A stretch of DNA of 64,000 nt, from NCBI RefSeq assembly GCF_036373705.1, contig NC_089866.1, forward strand, positions 22,794,001 through 22,858,000, read 5' to 3'. A program made the position numbers and the translations under genes. The DNA comes from Amia ocellicauda (lineage: Eukaryota > Chordata > Actinopteri > Amiiformes > Amiidae). Positions 1 through 12,500 of this stretch are shown here, one piece after another; the stretch's first letter is position 1, and each line of letters opens with the position of its first letter. Below the pieces are notes generated by a model, which worked only from the letters and a program-made list of their open reading frames with translations, did no database searches and had not been told where the DNA came from.

Positions 1-255
1 CTTCAAAAGTGTTTTAAATACAGTTTATGGCAGGATGTTTTGAAAGAGACTTACGAATCAATGCAGCATATGATACATTTGTTAAAATCAAATCTTGCTG
101 TGTGTAGATTTGTTTCAGACACAAATTAAATATAACTTTTGCTGACAGCATACCCTAGAATAATTATTTGTAAGACTAAAATCCTGCTATGGCTATATTT
201 AAATTATTTTCTTTTGGGATTCTGTTATCTATATATATATATATATATATATATA
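1..255. other. AT-rich flank, no gene
   Basis: I see no coding exon or RNA gene here. The stretch ends in an AT dinucleotide run at 230-255, into which the transposon at 256-1476 is inserted. Confidence 0.6.
230..255. repeat. (AT)n microsatellite, left half
   Basis: This AT run directly abuts the left end of the DD36E transposon. The matching run is at 1477-1494. Confidence 0.9.
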
Positions 256-1476
256 CACTCACCTAAAGGATTATTAGGAACACCTGTTCAATTTCTCATT
301 AATGCAATTATCTAACCAACCAATCACATGGCAGTTGCTTCAATGCATTTAGGGGTGTGGTCCTGGTCAAGACAATCTCCTGAACTCCAAACTGAATGTC
401 TGAATGGGAAAGAAAGGTGATTTAAGCAATTTTGAGCGTGGTATGGTTGTTGGTGCCAGACGGGCCGGTCTGAGTATTTCACAATCTGCTCAGTTACTGG
501 GATTTTCACGCACAACCATTTCAAGGGTTTACAAAGAATGGTGTGAAAAGGGAAAAACATCCAGTATGCGGCAGTCCTGTGGGCGAAAATGCCTTGTTGA
601 TGCTAGAGGTCAGAGGAGAATGGGCCGACTGATTCAAGCTGATAGAAGAGCAACTTTGACTGAAATAACCACTCGTTACAACCGAGATATGCAGCAAAGC
701 ATTTGTGAAGCCACAACACGTACAACCTTGAGGCGGATGGGCTACAACAGCAGAAGACCCCACCGGGTACCACTCATCTCCACTACAAATAGGAAAAAGA
801 GGCTACAATTTGCACAAGCTCACCAAAATTGGACAGTTGAAGACTGGAAAAATGTTGCCTGGTCTGATGAGTCTCGATTTCTGTTGAGACATTCAGATGG
901 TAGAGTCAGAATTTGGCGTAAACAGAATGAGTACATGGATCCATCATGCCTTGTTACCACTGTGCAGGCTGGTGGTGGTGGTGTAATGGTGTGCGGGATG
1001 TTTTCTTGGCACACTTTAGGCCCCTTAGTGCCAATTGGGCATCGTTTAAATGCCACGGCCTACCTGAGCATTGTTTCTGACCATGTCCATCCCTTTATGA
1101 CCACCATGTACCCATCCTCTGATGGCTACTTCCAGCAGGATAATGCACCATGTCACAAAGGTCGAATCATTTCAAATTGGTTTCTTGAACATGACAATGA
1201 GTTCACTGTACTAAACTGGCCCCCACAGTCACCAGATCTCAACCCAATAGAGCATCTTTGGGATGTGGTGGAACGGGAGCTTCGTGCCCTGGATGTGCAT
1301 CCCACAAATCTCCATCAACTGCAAGATGCTATCCTATCAATATGGGCCAACATTTCTAAAGAATGCTTTGAGCACCTTGTTGAATCAATGCCACGTAGAA
1401 TTAAGGCAGTTCTGAAGGCGAAAGGGGGTCAAACACAGTATTAGTATGGTGTTCCTAATAATCCTTTAGGTGAGTG
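256..1476 (+). mobile_element. Tc1/mariner transposon, DD36E (Incomer-like), apparently intact
   Basis: The element has 29-bp terminal inverted repeats at 256-284 and 1448-1476 that match perfectly; the outer end reads CACTCACCTAAAGG. One open transposase frame fills most of the interior. It sits inside an AT dinucleotide run (230-255 on the left, 1477-1494 on the right), which fits TA target choice, although the exact TA duplication cannot be separated from the repeat. The length of 1221 bp, the short repeats and the 36-residue spacing between the last two catalytic residues point to the DD36E group called Incomer. That family assignment rests on memory of its description, not on a search. 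Confidence 0.93.
404..1444 (+). CDS. Tc1/mariner transposase, DD36E, 346 aa
   Basis: This is the cut-and-paste transposase of the element at 256-1476. It would bind the terminal repeats and move the element into TA sites in the nucleus. The N-terminal part (about residues 1-115) carries the paired-like helix-turn-helix region (GFSRTTISRVYKEW at 33-46) followed by the GRKCLVDARGQRR stretch. The catalytic triad is visible: D155 in WSDESRF, D246 in QQDNAPCH and E283 in [12 protein letters not shown]. There are 36 residues between D246 and E283, hence DD36E. No stop or frameshift occurs, and the length is usual for the group. One oddity is cysteine at 197 in VMVCGMF, where related transposases normally carry tryptophan (VMVWG). 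That could reduce activity or be a private change. I infer a recent arrival; activity is untested. Confidence 0.93.
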   Translation: MGKKGDLSNFERGMVVGARRAGLSISQSAQLLGFSRTTISRVYKEWCEKGKTSSMRQSCGRKCLVDARGQRRMGRLIQADRRATLTEITTRYNRDMQQSICEATTRTTLRRMGYNSRRPHRVPLISTTNRKKRLQFAQAHQNWTVEDWKNVAWSDESRFLLRHSDGRVRIWRKQNEYMDPSCLVTTVQAGGGGVMVCGMFSWHTLGPLVPIGHRLNATAYLSIVSDHVHPFMTTMYPSSDGYFQQDNAPCHKGRIISNWFLEHDNEFTVLNWPPQSPDLNPIEHLWDVVERELRALDVHPTNLHQLQDAILSIWANISKECFEHLVESMPRRIKAVLKAKGGQTQY

Positions 1477-1749
1477 ATATATATATATATATATGAAATT
1501 AAACCAGAAATTGACAACTTACTGATAAAGCATTCTGTTTTTGGAGAAAGGGTTTCAAATACGAGCACACACTTTTAACAGTTAAAAATCACTTTTATTT
1601 TACAACCTGATATTTGACATATTCCACAGTATAGATTTTGCCTACACGAACAATTCAAAATAACACTATCTTTACAATAAGTGAATAATCCCTTTTGTGA
1701 CCGGTAGTGTATAGGGTTAAAGTCAGGCCCAATTCCATGATGCATGTCC
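1477..1749. other. AT-rich spacer, possible transposon remnant
   Basis: An AT run at 1477-1494 is the right half of the microsatellite split by the transposon. Around 1690-1712 lies CTTTTGTGACCGGTAGTGTATA, which resembles the outer end of another fish Tc1-type family. No partner end was found, so this is at most a fragment. No gene is seen. Confidence 0.4.
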
Positions 1750-1755
1750 TTTATT
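1750..1755 (-). promoter_or_regulatory. chchd10: Poly(A) signal of chchd10
   Basis: AATAAA on the minus strand lies about 33 bases past the chchd10 stop codon. Its use would give a very short 3' UTR. A second AATAAA on the minus strand at 1594-1599 is an alternative further downstream. Confidence 0.55.
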
Positions 1756-1787
1756 TTACTTCAGCAATTTCTTCTAAAATCCTGCAG

Positions 1788-3360
1788 TCAAACCAGTGAT
1801 GAAACACCTATAAGAGGAAAAAAACAAGGTTAAAACACCAACCATATATATAACCTCTTTACATTCCTGAAATAGGTGTGTCCAGTATACACAAAATGGC
1901 TTCACAATATGCAAAACCCCACTGCAGATCCCCAGGATACAGATACTCCTACCTGTAGAAGCAGTGAAATTTAAACTACAGTAAAAAAGGTAAATAGGTG
2001 ACACATTTGTGTGTGGAAAGAGCTGACATTATTTCTAAGACTTGTGTAAGCAAGTGAATTGAAAAGGGGTGTACCATGGGAGTATTTGCACTGCTTGAGA
2101 ACCTCGCTGAAGCCCTCACAGAGCTGCAGGTCAGACTGGGTGGTGGCACAGTCCAGGAACTGCTTGATCTCGAAGTGGCAGGGCCCAGGCTGCTGCAGAG
2201 AGGAGGGCTGTCTTGGGGGCTCCTGGGAAGAACAAGAGAGCACCTCATGAGCACCAGTCCCTAATCCACTTGCTTCTGTTCGATATTTACACAACACAAA
2301 GGATGACACGAACTGCGCTGACAAGTGCCGGAATATAGGACCCTCTTACCTGGGATACGCTGGCAGACTTGGCAGGCTCCGAGCTGCTGCCCCCACTAAA
2401 GGCTCCAGTCAGCGCACTGCCAACCACATGCCCCACCGCTGAGCCCACAGCGACTCCGGCTGCCGTGGTGGCCATCTGGGCCATGAGACCGGGTTGTTTG
2501 GGCTGTGCCATGGGAGCAGCCAGCGCCGAAGGAGGGGCGTGAGCAGGGACAGGTGCATGAGAGGGGGCAGGGTGGCTACAAAACACAAAACAGTGGAGAA
2601 CAGGTCAGCTGAGCATAAACCAAAAAAAAAAAAGATATTTCAATACAGCCTTCATATTTATAAAACACCTGTGTTTTGAGTGCATGGGCTAAATAAATAA
2701 CAGTAATCCACACATTTAGCTGGCAAAAATACTGTAAAAATAAATATTGAAGTTTATTATTTTATCAAATACTAAGTGTGTTTGTATAAACATGTATTTG
2801 TATTGTTAAAATAAGATCATTTGAAAACAAAACATTACATTTACATGGAACCTAATGTAGTAGGAATTATAAGAAGAAAAAGAAGACAAAGAAGATTAAT
2901 AGTACAATATTGCCATAGGTGTGTGTTTTGAAACATACGAAACAAGCCATTAAATAACATAAGACAAATGAAACACATTGTTAGTGCTGGGTGATGAAAC
3001 TCCACTGTATGTTCTGTACTAGTCTGTCCTACAGTAAGTTCGACCTCCTGGACTGCACACATAAGTTGCTGTAAGCGAATTTGTCATGACCTTGATGTCC
3101 TTCATGTAATACATACTGTACTTCTCGTCGCACACAGAAGTCATTATCAACGAAATATTTAATATATACTAAGTGATGAATAAGGCTCAATTCTTTATAA
3201 GAAAGCCGGAGGTTTCCAGATCTAATCCATTCTGCATTACACTAGTCAACACAGCATGCTTGGTCAGGGATCAAACGAAATAAATGTCTGCAACCTATAT
3301 GAACTATATAATACTTTACCTGGCTGCAGGCGAGGGTCGACTACGGCTTCCTCTGGCCAT
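1788..3360 (-). CDS. chchd10: CHCHD10, mitochondrial twin CX9C protein (4 exons, 144 aa)
   Basis: Coding exons on the minus strand are 3320-3360, 2350-2575, 2075-2222 and 1788-1807, with GT-AG introns and phases adding to 435 bases including the stop. The product is a small soluble protein of the mitochondrial intermembrane space, linked in mammals to cristae organisation and respiration. An N-terminal basic, proline/alanine-rich stretch (residues 1-42, starting [11 protein letters not shown]) would act as targeting sequence. A glycine-rich hydrophobic helix follows at about 50-73, then the CHCH domain with C104, C114, C124 and C134 in two CX9C pairs ([11 protein letters not shown] and [11 protein letters not shown]). 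These pairs are normally oxidised by the MIA40 pathway. Human CHCHD10 is 142 aa and ends GLSSLP; this one ends GVSSLV. G58, S59 and G66, sites of human disease variants, are conserved at the same numbers. The final exon codes only six residues. CHCHD2 is the alternative paralogue, but mmp11 next door and the tail sequence favour CHCHD10. Confidence 0.95.
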
Positions 3361-3504
3361 TATATAGTTTATTCTGTGCGATGTTTACTAGACTGTAGTG
3401 TTTCGTAAATGGCAGCGCAACTGCAGCGTCCCCACACAATTGCTCAGTTTTAAATGGCTCAGCTCACTCACGTGTATATGACCTTGTCCAGGAGATCTCC
3501 CTGC

Positions 3505-3516
3505 TGCGCATGCGCA
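3505..3516. promoter_or_regulatory. NRF1-type palindrome in chchd10 promoter
   Basis: TGCGCATGCGCA is a perfect palindromic match to the NRF1 consensus and lies about 145 bases upstream of the chchd10 start codon. NRF1 drives many nuclear genes for mitochondrial proteins, so the site fits the gene. Occupancy is inferred. Confidence 0.65.
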
Positions 3517-3559
3517 ACACCGAAACTCCGCGATATATTACATATCAGGCAGCCGATTT

Positions 3560-6500
3560 AATGCCTTTTTCCCAAACTTTCAGATATATTTCATTGTTAT
3601 TCAACAGCATAAGTATGTGTACGATCCATCTCCCGTGATTCCTCTCTTTGGGAGTGCAAAATACCTATTTTCAGTGTTTCTGCCACAACTTTCCAGACGT
3701 TTCCAGAACGTCATTTCCACACCAGCCTATAACGTCAGGTTAATACGATTAGACTGACAGATTACATGCTTAATGTAACCTGAATAACACTAAGGATGAA
3801 CACAGATTGGTTGGTCTATAGGAAACAGAAATAACACTTTGTCTTTCTGATAGTGCATTGATTTAACAGTAGAGTAATTGGCACCACTGTTTATTTTCAA
3901 CAATATTCATATTAAGAGTTAAATCAAGGTGCCATCATATATTTGAAATGTACAATATATACAGGCTATGTAATATCTATGCACTTCACATTGTTCACAC
4001 CTGCTTTTCCTCCAGACATTTAATAGTGAAACAACTACTCTATTCACCCTAGTTGTTCACAAGGAAAATGGGAAAACATGTCAATGGAATGAACATGTTG
4101 CCATAAATGTCTGTTAAATATTAGAATGAGAGAAGAGTGATGTTTACAGTGTATTATGTTACTTTTATTTAGAACAGTAAATGTTAATTGTAATCTCTAA
4201 AATGTACTTGTCTGTCCATTGTGATTGGTCACCTCATTTCATAAATGTTTTTATTTCTTCTATTTCAGTTTCAGGCAAGTACTGTACTTCTCACCACTTG
4301 ATGGCGCTTGGAGACCAAAACAACCTAAAGAAAGCTGCTGTGAACTTTTTTGTCAAGCTGCCATTTATGACAACAATTTCTCCAAGATTCAACTTTCAAA
4401 ACAAAATCAAAATTGTCACAGGTTATTTAAACAAAACGATACAATTTAAAATATAAGTCACCAAATATTTATGGTTTTAAGACTTTATCAACAATTCAGA
4501 CAAGATAACTGTGGCTACAGTAGAAACTGATTCATAATATCCGGGGAAATTTCTGTTGGCCATTGGAGTCTCTGATACACTCTGCAATGGGCAGGATTAT
4601 ATAAATGACAAAAAATCTAGATCAAATATTTTCCTCCTTATTTGGGCTAAATACAATCATCAGTCTGTAGATAAATCACTTTTTCTGTGTTTTTGCCAGG
4701 GCAGATGTACAGTGTTTACTTTAAAATGAAAAACATTAATTTGAAAGAAAACAGCCAGTCAAACAGGAAAAGATGAGGGTTTTCCCCTCCACCACAGTGC
4801 TTCTGATCAGATTAGCAAATTCAGACACATACATAGATAAAGTAGCTATGCATGCATACTCAGGGACACCAGGGGACAAACAAAACACATATTTTTCACC
4901 AGGGGTTTTCCATTTTTGGTTCTGTGACCAAATGCAGATGTTCCCCACTTTTAGAAAGAGTGCCAATAAAAGGGGGAGTAAAGGGGATCTGATATTCCAT
5001 TAATATATTGCTAACAGGAATTCAGTTTTCAATACCACTGCATTAAAAATCCAGAAAGAAGTTTGTTTATTTGTTTAACAGTCTGAAAACAAAAAGTATT
5101 TCTTGAACAGGTAAATTACAAAGTCATAATATAGGATCTATTTGTTTAGCTTTTAAACCCTTCTCCTTTTTCCTGATCTACAGGCTTAACAATACATTTA
5201 ATTTATTTAAGGGTTTACCATAATTTCAATCCATAATGCTTATAAAGTTAGTATTGTAAACTATAATATGCAGGAAAACAGTAAAAGACAATGATAATCA
5301 TTCATGAGGGATAACACAAGTGTTCTTTCAGCCCAGCCCCCAACTGGTATTGTATAATGAAACATTTCCATGACAAAGATCCAAAAAAGGCAACATGACC
5401 ATGGCACTTTACAAAGAGTTAAGCTGAGGTATGAAAATAAAATCTAAATGAACTTTCACATCCTACACCACTAGAAATAATAATCCAGCAGCGCCTCCAT
5501 GCATTTCACAGGATCCTCTATTTTGTGAATTGCAATGGAAAATCTAATTTGTTAAATGACTGTTTGTCATTTTCCTGCCCAGGGGCTGCTATTCCCAGTA
5601 GCCATAGCCTCCTTAGGAAGTCTTGTGAAGTATTTGTGCCCAGCACACTTGTCCCTCCTCTGCCATTTCTAATCCTTAAATGTAGAGCAATTATTTTAAA
5701 TGATGGACTAAGCAACTGGAGGCACTCTGCATTGCCAAAAGGCAAAAAAAAAAAAAAATAGACAAAGCCTTTCCTATTGCTCTCTTTGTGTCTAAATTGC
5801 TAAGTGGCTGCAGTTTGCATTCTCCGAAAGTGCAGACTGAAAAAGCATCATTGTGTGTGGCACGCGTTGGCGAATCGTTGTATTGTGATACATGGCAATA
5901 AAGGCAAATGCAGTTAAGCAGGGATGCAAGAATTTGTTTATCAGTGATATAGAAACTAGTTTCCCTCAAAATAAAAAGTATTACAGCGAAGAATGGAGTT
6001 ATGGATAATGTTAAAAAGGCTCTTAAAAAAGACTACTACAAATACAAATTAAAAAAAGTTATCCATACAGTTTCCTAGCCACCTGACAAACTCTGGCAAT
6101 ATCTGTAAACCCCTCCAGGGCTGGGCTGTTTCAGTGACGCACCTGTCTGGTTGGTTTTTATGCCTTCTGTAACAAAGAGAGGACAGCTCTTTACTGACTG
6201 TCTTTACTGACCCGAATCGGTCTTCAAAGCATTGCTAATTGTACTAATTAATTATCAGGCTCTGCACACTTCCTGTGTGTGTGTGTGTGTGTGTGTGTTT
6301 GTGTTGGAGGGGCGAGACAGGGGACGTGCACAAGGTGATATATATCTTCCCCCCCACACACACTTCGCATTCCTGAGGGCCTGCTCACAAAGGGATGAGG
6401 GAGCAGGCTCAGAGTCTGTGAATGCACTCTGAGGTCAACCAACACAGGAAGGCGAATACAAAGAAAAGTCTGGTGCTCCAGTGTATGGTCCTCTACCACA

Positions 6501-9500
6501 TGCTGGGGACTGAAGACACCAACATACATAAATCTCAGAGCACAGCATTTATTTTATTTGGTACACTGCACACACTGGCTGCTTGTGGTAGAACGGTAGA
6601 AGTAACTGTGTTGTGGGATTTGTTTTTTCTTTATTTTCATTTCCTCTTCCATGTGTGTTCTACCTGTCGTCTCTTTATTTTGTTCTCCTTCCATTGTCTT
6701 TCGTACTGGGAACATACTAGTATATCACAATAAAAGCTTTTTTAAGAGGAAAGAGAGTAAGAAACTGAAGAAAATAAAGGGGTCAAGGGCATCATGCAGT
6801 GTCCCCCTCAAATCTTTTCTCACAGTCATTCATAGCCCAACAGCTGAAGAAATGCAGTGAGCAAATAAAAAGCACATGCATCAGAGAAGTGCGTGTGACG
6901 TACATTAGTGACACAGCCCTACTTTGTATGAGTCTTGCCGTTTTCGTCTCCATACAAAGCAGAGACCTGTGACTAGTAATTCACCTGCTTGGAAAACTGG
7001 CCCAATAGTTACCAAGCAGGCGCATGGGTTAAGGAAAGTTTATGCACCTGTCAAAAAGTGACAGGACTGTCTGCCCTCAACATGATACAATGCAGATCTC
7101 AAATGAGCACCATTAATGTTATGCTCCAATCTGCAGATATCCCATAAATAATGTAGGTTATATGTTGCCATGTGGTGCTGATTAAATGAAAGCCCTGTCT
7201 AGTTAATATTATTAATTGAAGAGGCCCCGTATCACAGTTTAAAAATTGTATTAGTACAGGTGGAGACTATCGAACAGGGAGAACAACGAGGAGGCCATTT
7301 ATACTGTCACAACAGGGTCTGGTTTAACTGACAGACACCAGTGCTGAACTGTTCTCCCTTGGTCCCTTGGCACTTTCTTGTGGTCACTGGTCAGTGGGGT
7401 TACTGCAGGTCATACCAGGAAAAAAAAACCTGAAGGGGCTACAGCATAATTGCTTCCTCCAGGGCAAGCTTTAATCTCTCAGTTTTTCGAGCCTTTTATG
7501 AAGCCGGCAGGATTTGGACACAGATCTTTCCACGGCAGGGCTGCGCCACAGGTCTGGTTTGCATTTGAAAAGGCATCTGGGCTCTTTATTAAAAGGGGCT
7601 GACACGGGTACAAAACACGGCAAGAGGAGGATTGGAGTCTTTTCAAAGCAGCTTGTAATTGAAGGTGTCTTTTTCTTCAATTAGCACTGCCATAAGCAAG
7701 GGGATCAGAGAGCTGCCGTGCCCCTTGTTTTTTCGTCTTTCCTTTACAATGAATTAAGCCAGTGCAATAACCCAGGGCACGTTCGGGATCCTGGTTGGAT
7801 TTTAAGATTATAGCATTTGTTATTTCCTAACAGTTAACTAGGTTATAAAACGTTTGTTGCCGCAGACGTGAAGTCTGTTGTGCTTGGCAGTTGTCCTTAA
7901 CTTTTAAACAGAATACCATTTCCATTGTAAATCAGAGTCATAAGTCAAGCAGGCCAGTTTTTGGGATCAGCCCTGTTGACTGTTTCTTTACTGCCAGCTA
8001 AAGTGGCATGACTTTATTTATGTGTTAAATACAAAAAAAGCATTATTTGTAATTGGATTGACAATTTCCTGGACTTTGTCTGCAGTTCCGATTCCTAATA
8101 ACGGATGCTAATCTTTCAGTTCAATTAATCTGCACACTTTTTTTTCGCACAAGGCATTGTTTTAAAGTTCATGGCTTGAGTCCTGTAAGATAAGCAGAGA
8201 ACAGGATTTATTTCAGTACTATGGTTTGTCATTTAATACATTGTTGTTAACTCAAAGGTTACTCATGAGACCAAGCCTTTCTCAAACAGACCAGAACATT
8301 TGAAAGATGCTGTGTAAAATCCAGGATTCATGGTCACATGGTCACAATCACCAAAAAGTGATGAATGTCTCACTACTGCAAGCGCTGCATTCAAAATGAT
8401 CTCACTGCAGCAGTGAAATCACACTTCAATTATAAAGACTTTTATGAAAAGTTATGATATGACATCAAAGAAAAAGTTCAGTGACCTAAAATACTTAATG
8501 AAACCAAAAAAAAAGTGTATTGACTTGCAAAAAAATGGTTAGAGGAGGTGAAGAATGCATGCAGTAAGAAGGCAGACTGAAGGCAGACCTTCCGAAATAA
8601 TAAGGAGCAATGAAAAGGTGAAGCCATTAAATCATGGGGAAATCATACACAATTCAGATTATATCTATATTTAATCTAAATAATGTAGTGCATTACTTCA
8701 GCTTTTCATTCCAAAGCAAAGTACATGTCAATCATGTAAAGTACAAATATGTATTTTGTAATGTTGTTTTGGACAAACTATAGGCCTCCTGTATCCTCAC
8801 ACATTTATCTATAAGAGGAAAATAAACCACGGAAGACAACAGAATAGCAAATGAACTGTCCAGTTTTTCTTGTTATAATAGTAGTGAGCTATTAGTGGTG
8901 CAGTCCTATTTAATGGGACTTCATGACTGCAAGGATATGCTAATAGTCTCTGGGACGTTCAAGTTAGAGGAGTAGTCCTGTTTGGTTTGCCTGTTGGGGT
9001 TTTCAGTGGTGCATTTATGAGTGCCTTCTGAAAATGACAGTTCATGCCTACAAAGTCTTTATTACTTTATAGGGACAGATCTACATCAATACGGACAGAA
9101 AAGTACAGAGGCAAACAACTAACTATATGTCCCAGGTGGAACATGGGGTTAGACCTGTTTAGTGAATCTGTATTAAACACTTTACGGTGACATGCAACAC
9201 TACCTCCATTACTAGCCTTAAAAAACTAAGACCTTCCTGTACTGTATATATTATATATTTACATAAAGTGAGGAATTCCTAATTCATCTCACTCTGATTA
9301 CATCCACAAACAATCCTTATACACATAACACAATCCTTCAAATACAAAGAGGTTTAATAAGGAGCAGCTGCTGCGAAATATGGAACATGTTTGCAACCCA
9401 CAGTTTGGGTATCAGATGAAGTCTTAATAAAATAATGCCCGCTAAGCTCTTTTGTCTTCAGCTGTACCAGTACATTTGGTGTCACTTTGCACATTTATGT

Positions 9501-12500
9501 TATTTTGATTGTTTCCAGCAGGGCAAACACATCCAGTCTTATTAGTAACAGGCTTGTTTACCCATTTCATTGTCTGTAGGAGTGTTCAGGAGAAGGAAAA
9601 TGTTCTCATTGCAAACCAGTCCTCTTCACTGTCATAGGCAATGATGAAAAATAAATTAATCCAATGGTTAAAGTAGGATAAAAAGTCTGGCTTTCTAAAT
9701 TAAAATGTGGAAAATGAATACATGGCTGTCAAACACCTGTTACTGGTTAGCAATAAGCAGTGTAAAAGTAATATTAACCATAGTACTTTCTATTTGGATT
9801 TTGTCTACATCAGTCCCATCAATAAACAGAAATCGATTGTGTGCTAACAGCCAATCAGCTTTCAGCTTTCATCTGCAGTCGCAGTCATCTATCAAATGTT
9901 CGAGACCACATGGACCGGCTCTATTGCTCAAGTATTGTTCAGAATGCTCATGCTTTGAGCTTCCAGGGTCTTAATGCTATCTTGTTGTGTCAAGGAGGCA
10001 TCTTCCCATAACAAACAATCCTGGGCTAAAACTATTAGGGGGAACAGTGTAGCCCCATCTTCAAGGGCTTAATGTCTGTGTAGCAGATCAGATTTGGATT
10101 TTGAGAAAAGTGGACACCTTCAATGCTCCTCTCTGCTACAAAAATATGAAAGGGAAGAAAAGCACAAGCAGGAAAAAAACATTAATTACCAAGGATGCAG
10201 TACAGTGCTCTGCAAGAACCTGCTGGAGATGAGCCCAAAAATAAATCACATCCTCAAACTCAACAACACCTAAACCAGAATCATCACCTTCAGGTGGTTG
10301 GAGCTCTTCCTGCTTTCCTTTAGTCCTCAGATTTTATTGTACATGATTTGTTTGACACGAGGATAGACAGTGAGATGGGTACAAGGGTGGTTACACTAAC
10401 AATCTTGATTAAGCTTCACGGTGCCGTTGACATCACAAGGGTCTCTGAGAAATCCGATTCTTTGTTGATGGCAGATGAAACATTAGAGGCCAGGTACTCA
10501 TTAGACTGTATCTGGGTCAGAGATAGCTCCCTGTGGGTCTGTGTTAACAATTAACACATTCTATTAAGTTTGACTCATTTGGAAAATCCACCTCATGGGT
10601 TTTCCCCCCACCGGCTAAACCCCCCCTCTCAGCTGCGGCAGCTGTGGAAACCCAAACAGATGTTGATACGCCGCAGCACACCTGTTTGAGGAACAAGGAA
10701 AAGCAGCAACCAGGCAACAAAAGAGAGTGCCCTCACGCTGGGCTCCAGGGAGAGGGACAGCTGGCGTTCCAACGTAACAACTGTTTTTGCGGTCTGTGGT
10801 GGCAGAACAGTGAATGAATGTGCTGCACAGTTCCTCTACATCCCGGTGTTGATTCACTTTGTTGTTTTACCACAAACACTGGGGCAACAGAAGAAATACA
10901 AAATAAATGGGTGTTCATAAATACTAAAATAATCTCTAAATTGACTAATGTAACATAATACACAGTTAATATGAGCCATATTAATGAATGGGCAACCATC
11001 GTTTGACTAAATAACCTTTACAAATTGTAGGAAACACAAGATTTTTTTTTTCAGAACCAAAGTGGGATCCTTGGCGCTTCTCTGTTGCCATCGGTATTAT
11101 AGAAGTGATAAACTCTGCAAGGAGAATCAAAGCCACCGACATTATTAAATATTCTATAGTGGTGCTCTATAGGGTTTGAGGTCAAGACTCTGAACAAGCC
11201 GTACCATGTTGTCTTCAGTATTTTTCCGTGAAGCAATTTATTATACTCCCAGCTTTATGTTATATTGGTACAGGTGCCAGTCTTCAGCACAAAGCAACAT
11301 CAATGCTGCCAATAAACAGTTGGCTCAAAATGTCATAATATGTACTAGAATCGCAGATGAGTTTGTTTGTAGAGGAGTTAGCACTAACACGAAGTACACT
11401 GGAGGCAGCAATATCAAGTATGTTGCGGACAATATGGGGGATCCTTAGCTAGCCGAACACATAAGCATCTTGCAGATGGCCTGGAGATTGATTTCACAAC
11501 ATACCATTTGGCAGCACACAGACTTGACAAAGGAAGAGCACTCCTCAAATACACTATGGTGATTTCTGGGCAAGTGGGAACTACTGTCGTTTCTCTCTTC
11601 CTTTCGTTTTCCGTCTGGCCTTTAAAAACTCGGTTTTATGGGCTGATGAGTTGACCTATCTTTCTATTTACACCCCACCCCCAACCCCCTGAAGCTCGAT
11701 CTTGACTTTAATGTGTTTTTTTACAGAGCCAAGTGTTTTCTTTGAAGACCTGGACCAATTTTTAAATCTGTCCTTAATTAACAAGGACCACTTGCTTCTG
11801 CTCCTCACGGTCTTTTCCCATAGGTAATTTGTCCAAAGTGCTTTCTTTTTGGAGAAAGGTCGGCTGCCGACCAGCCATCTTTGTTGTGGTTGATATAAAT
11901 GTGCAGGTGCCAGCTGGGGAGACCCCCTGTGGAAGGGACAGCTCAAGTCATTAAATGCGCACCTGACAGGACCAGGCAGGAATCCATTGAGTTCTGGGGC
12001 TCTGGGCTGAAGCGCTGGGGGACATTCATCTTGATTCAAGGACTTATAAACAAACGTATCAAAAAAGATGAAAATGTAATCATTTATAGAAATATAGAAA
12101 TAATGACAAAGCTATTGCTTAATATATAAGTGATAATGTTCAAACAGTTTTAAGTTGTGTATAATGTTCTGGACTGGTTCAACGTCTTTCACCACTAGGG
12201 GGGGCTAATAAAACACTGCTGGTCTAGTTACCTTTGTAGTCCTAAACCGACCTGTTTTTGTTTTGCATAATTAACGATCATAAATATAGCACTCATGTTC
12301 ATGTTTACATAATATTAGTAATTTTCATTATACTTTTCAAAAAATACCTTGTAATACTTGTAATCGTGTTTGAACTTCATGCATTGGACATCAACAAAGT
12401 CCCCAAAAACGCTGATTCAGACACTGCTGATAACTTTGCTCAAGTGTTGTGCTGGTTAAGGAAATCCAAAAATGTTTTAAAATAAACTCTGAGGAGATAC

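Noticed and set aside
1971-2070. C-terminal extension of the chchd10 exon 3 frame
   Set aside because: A donor at 2073-2074 and the small exon at 1788-1807 restore the expected CHCHD10 ending, so the extension is intron read-through.
11668-12039. Minus-strand 123-codon frame
   Set aside because: There is no recognisable domain, no splice context and biased low-complexity ends. It is likely chance.
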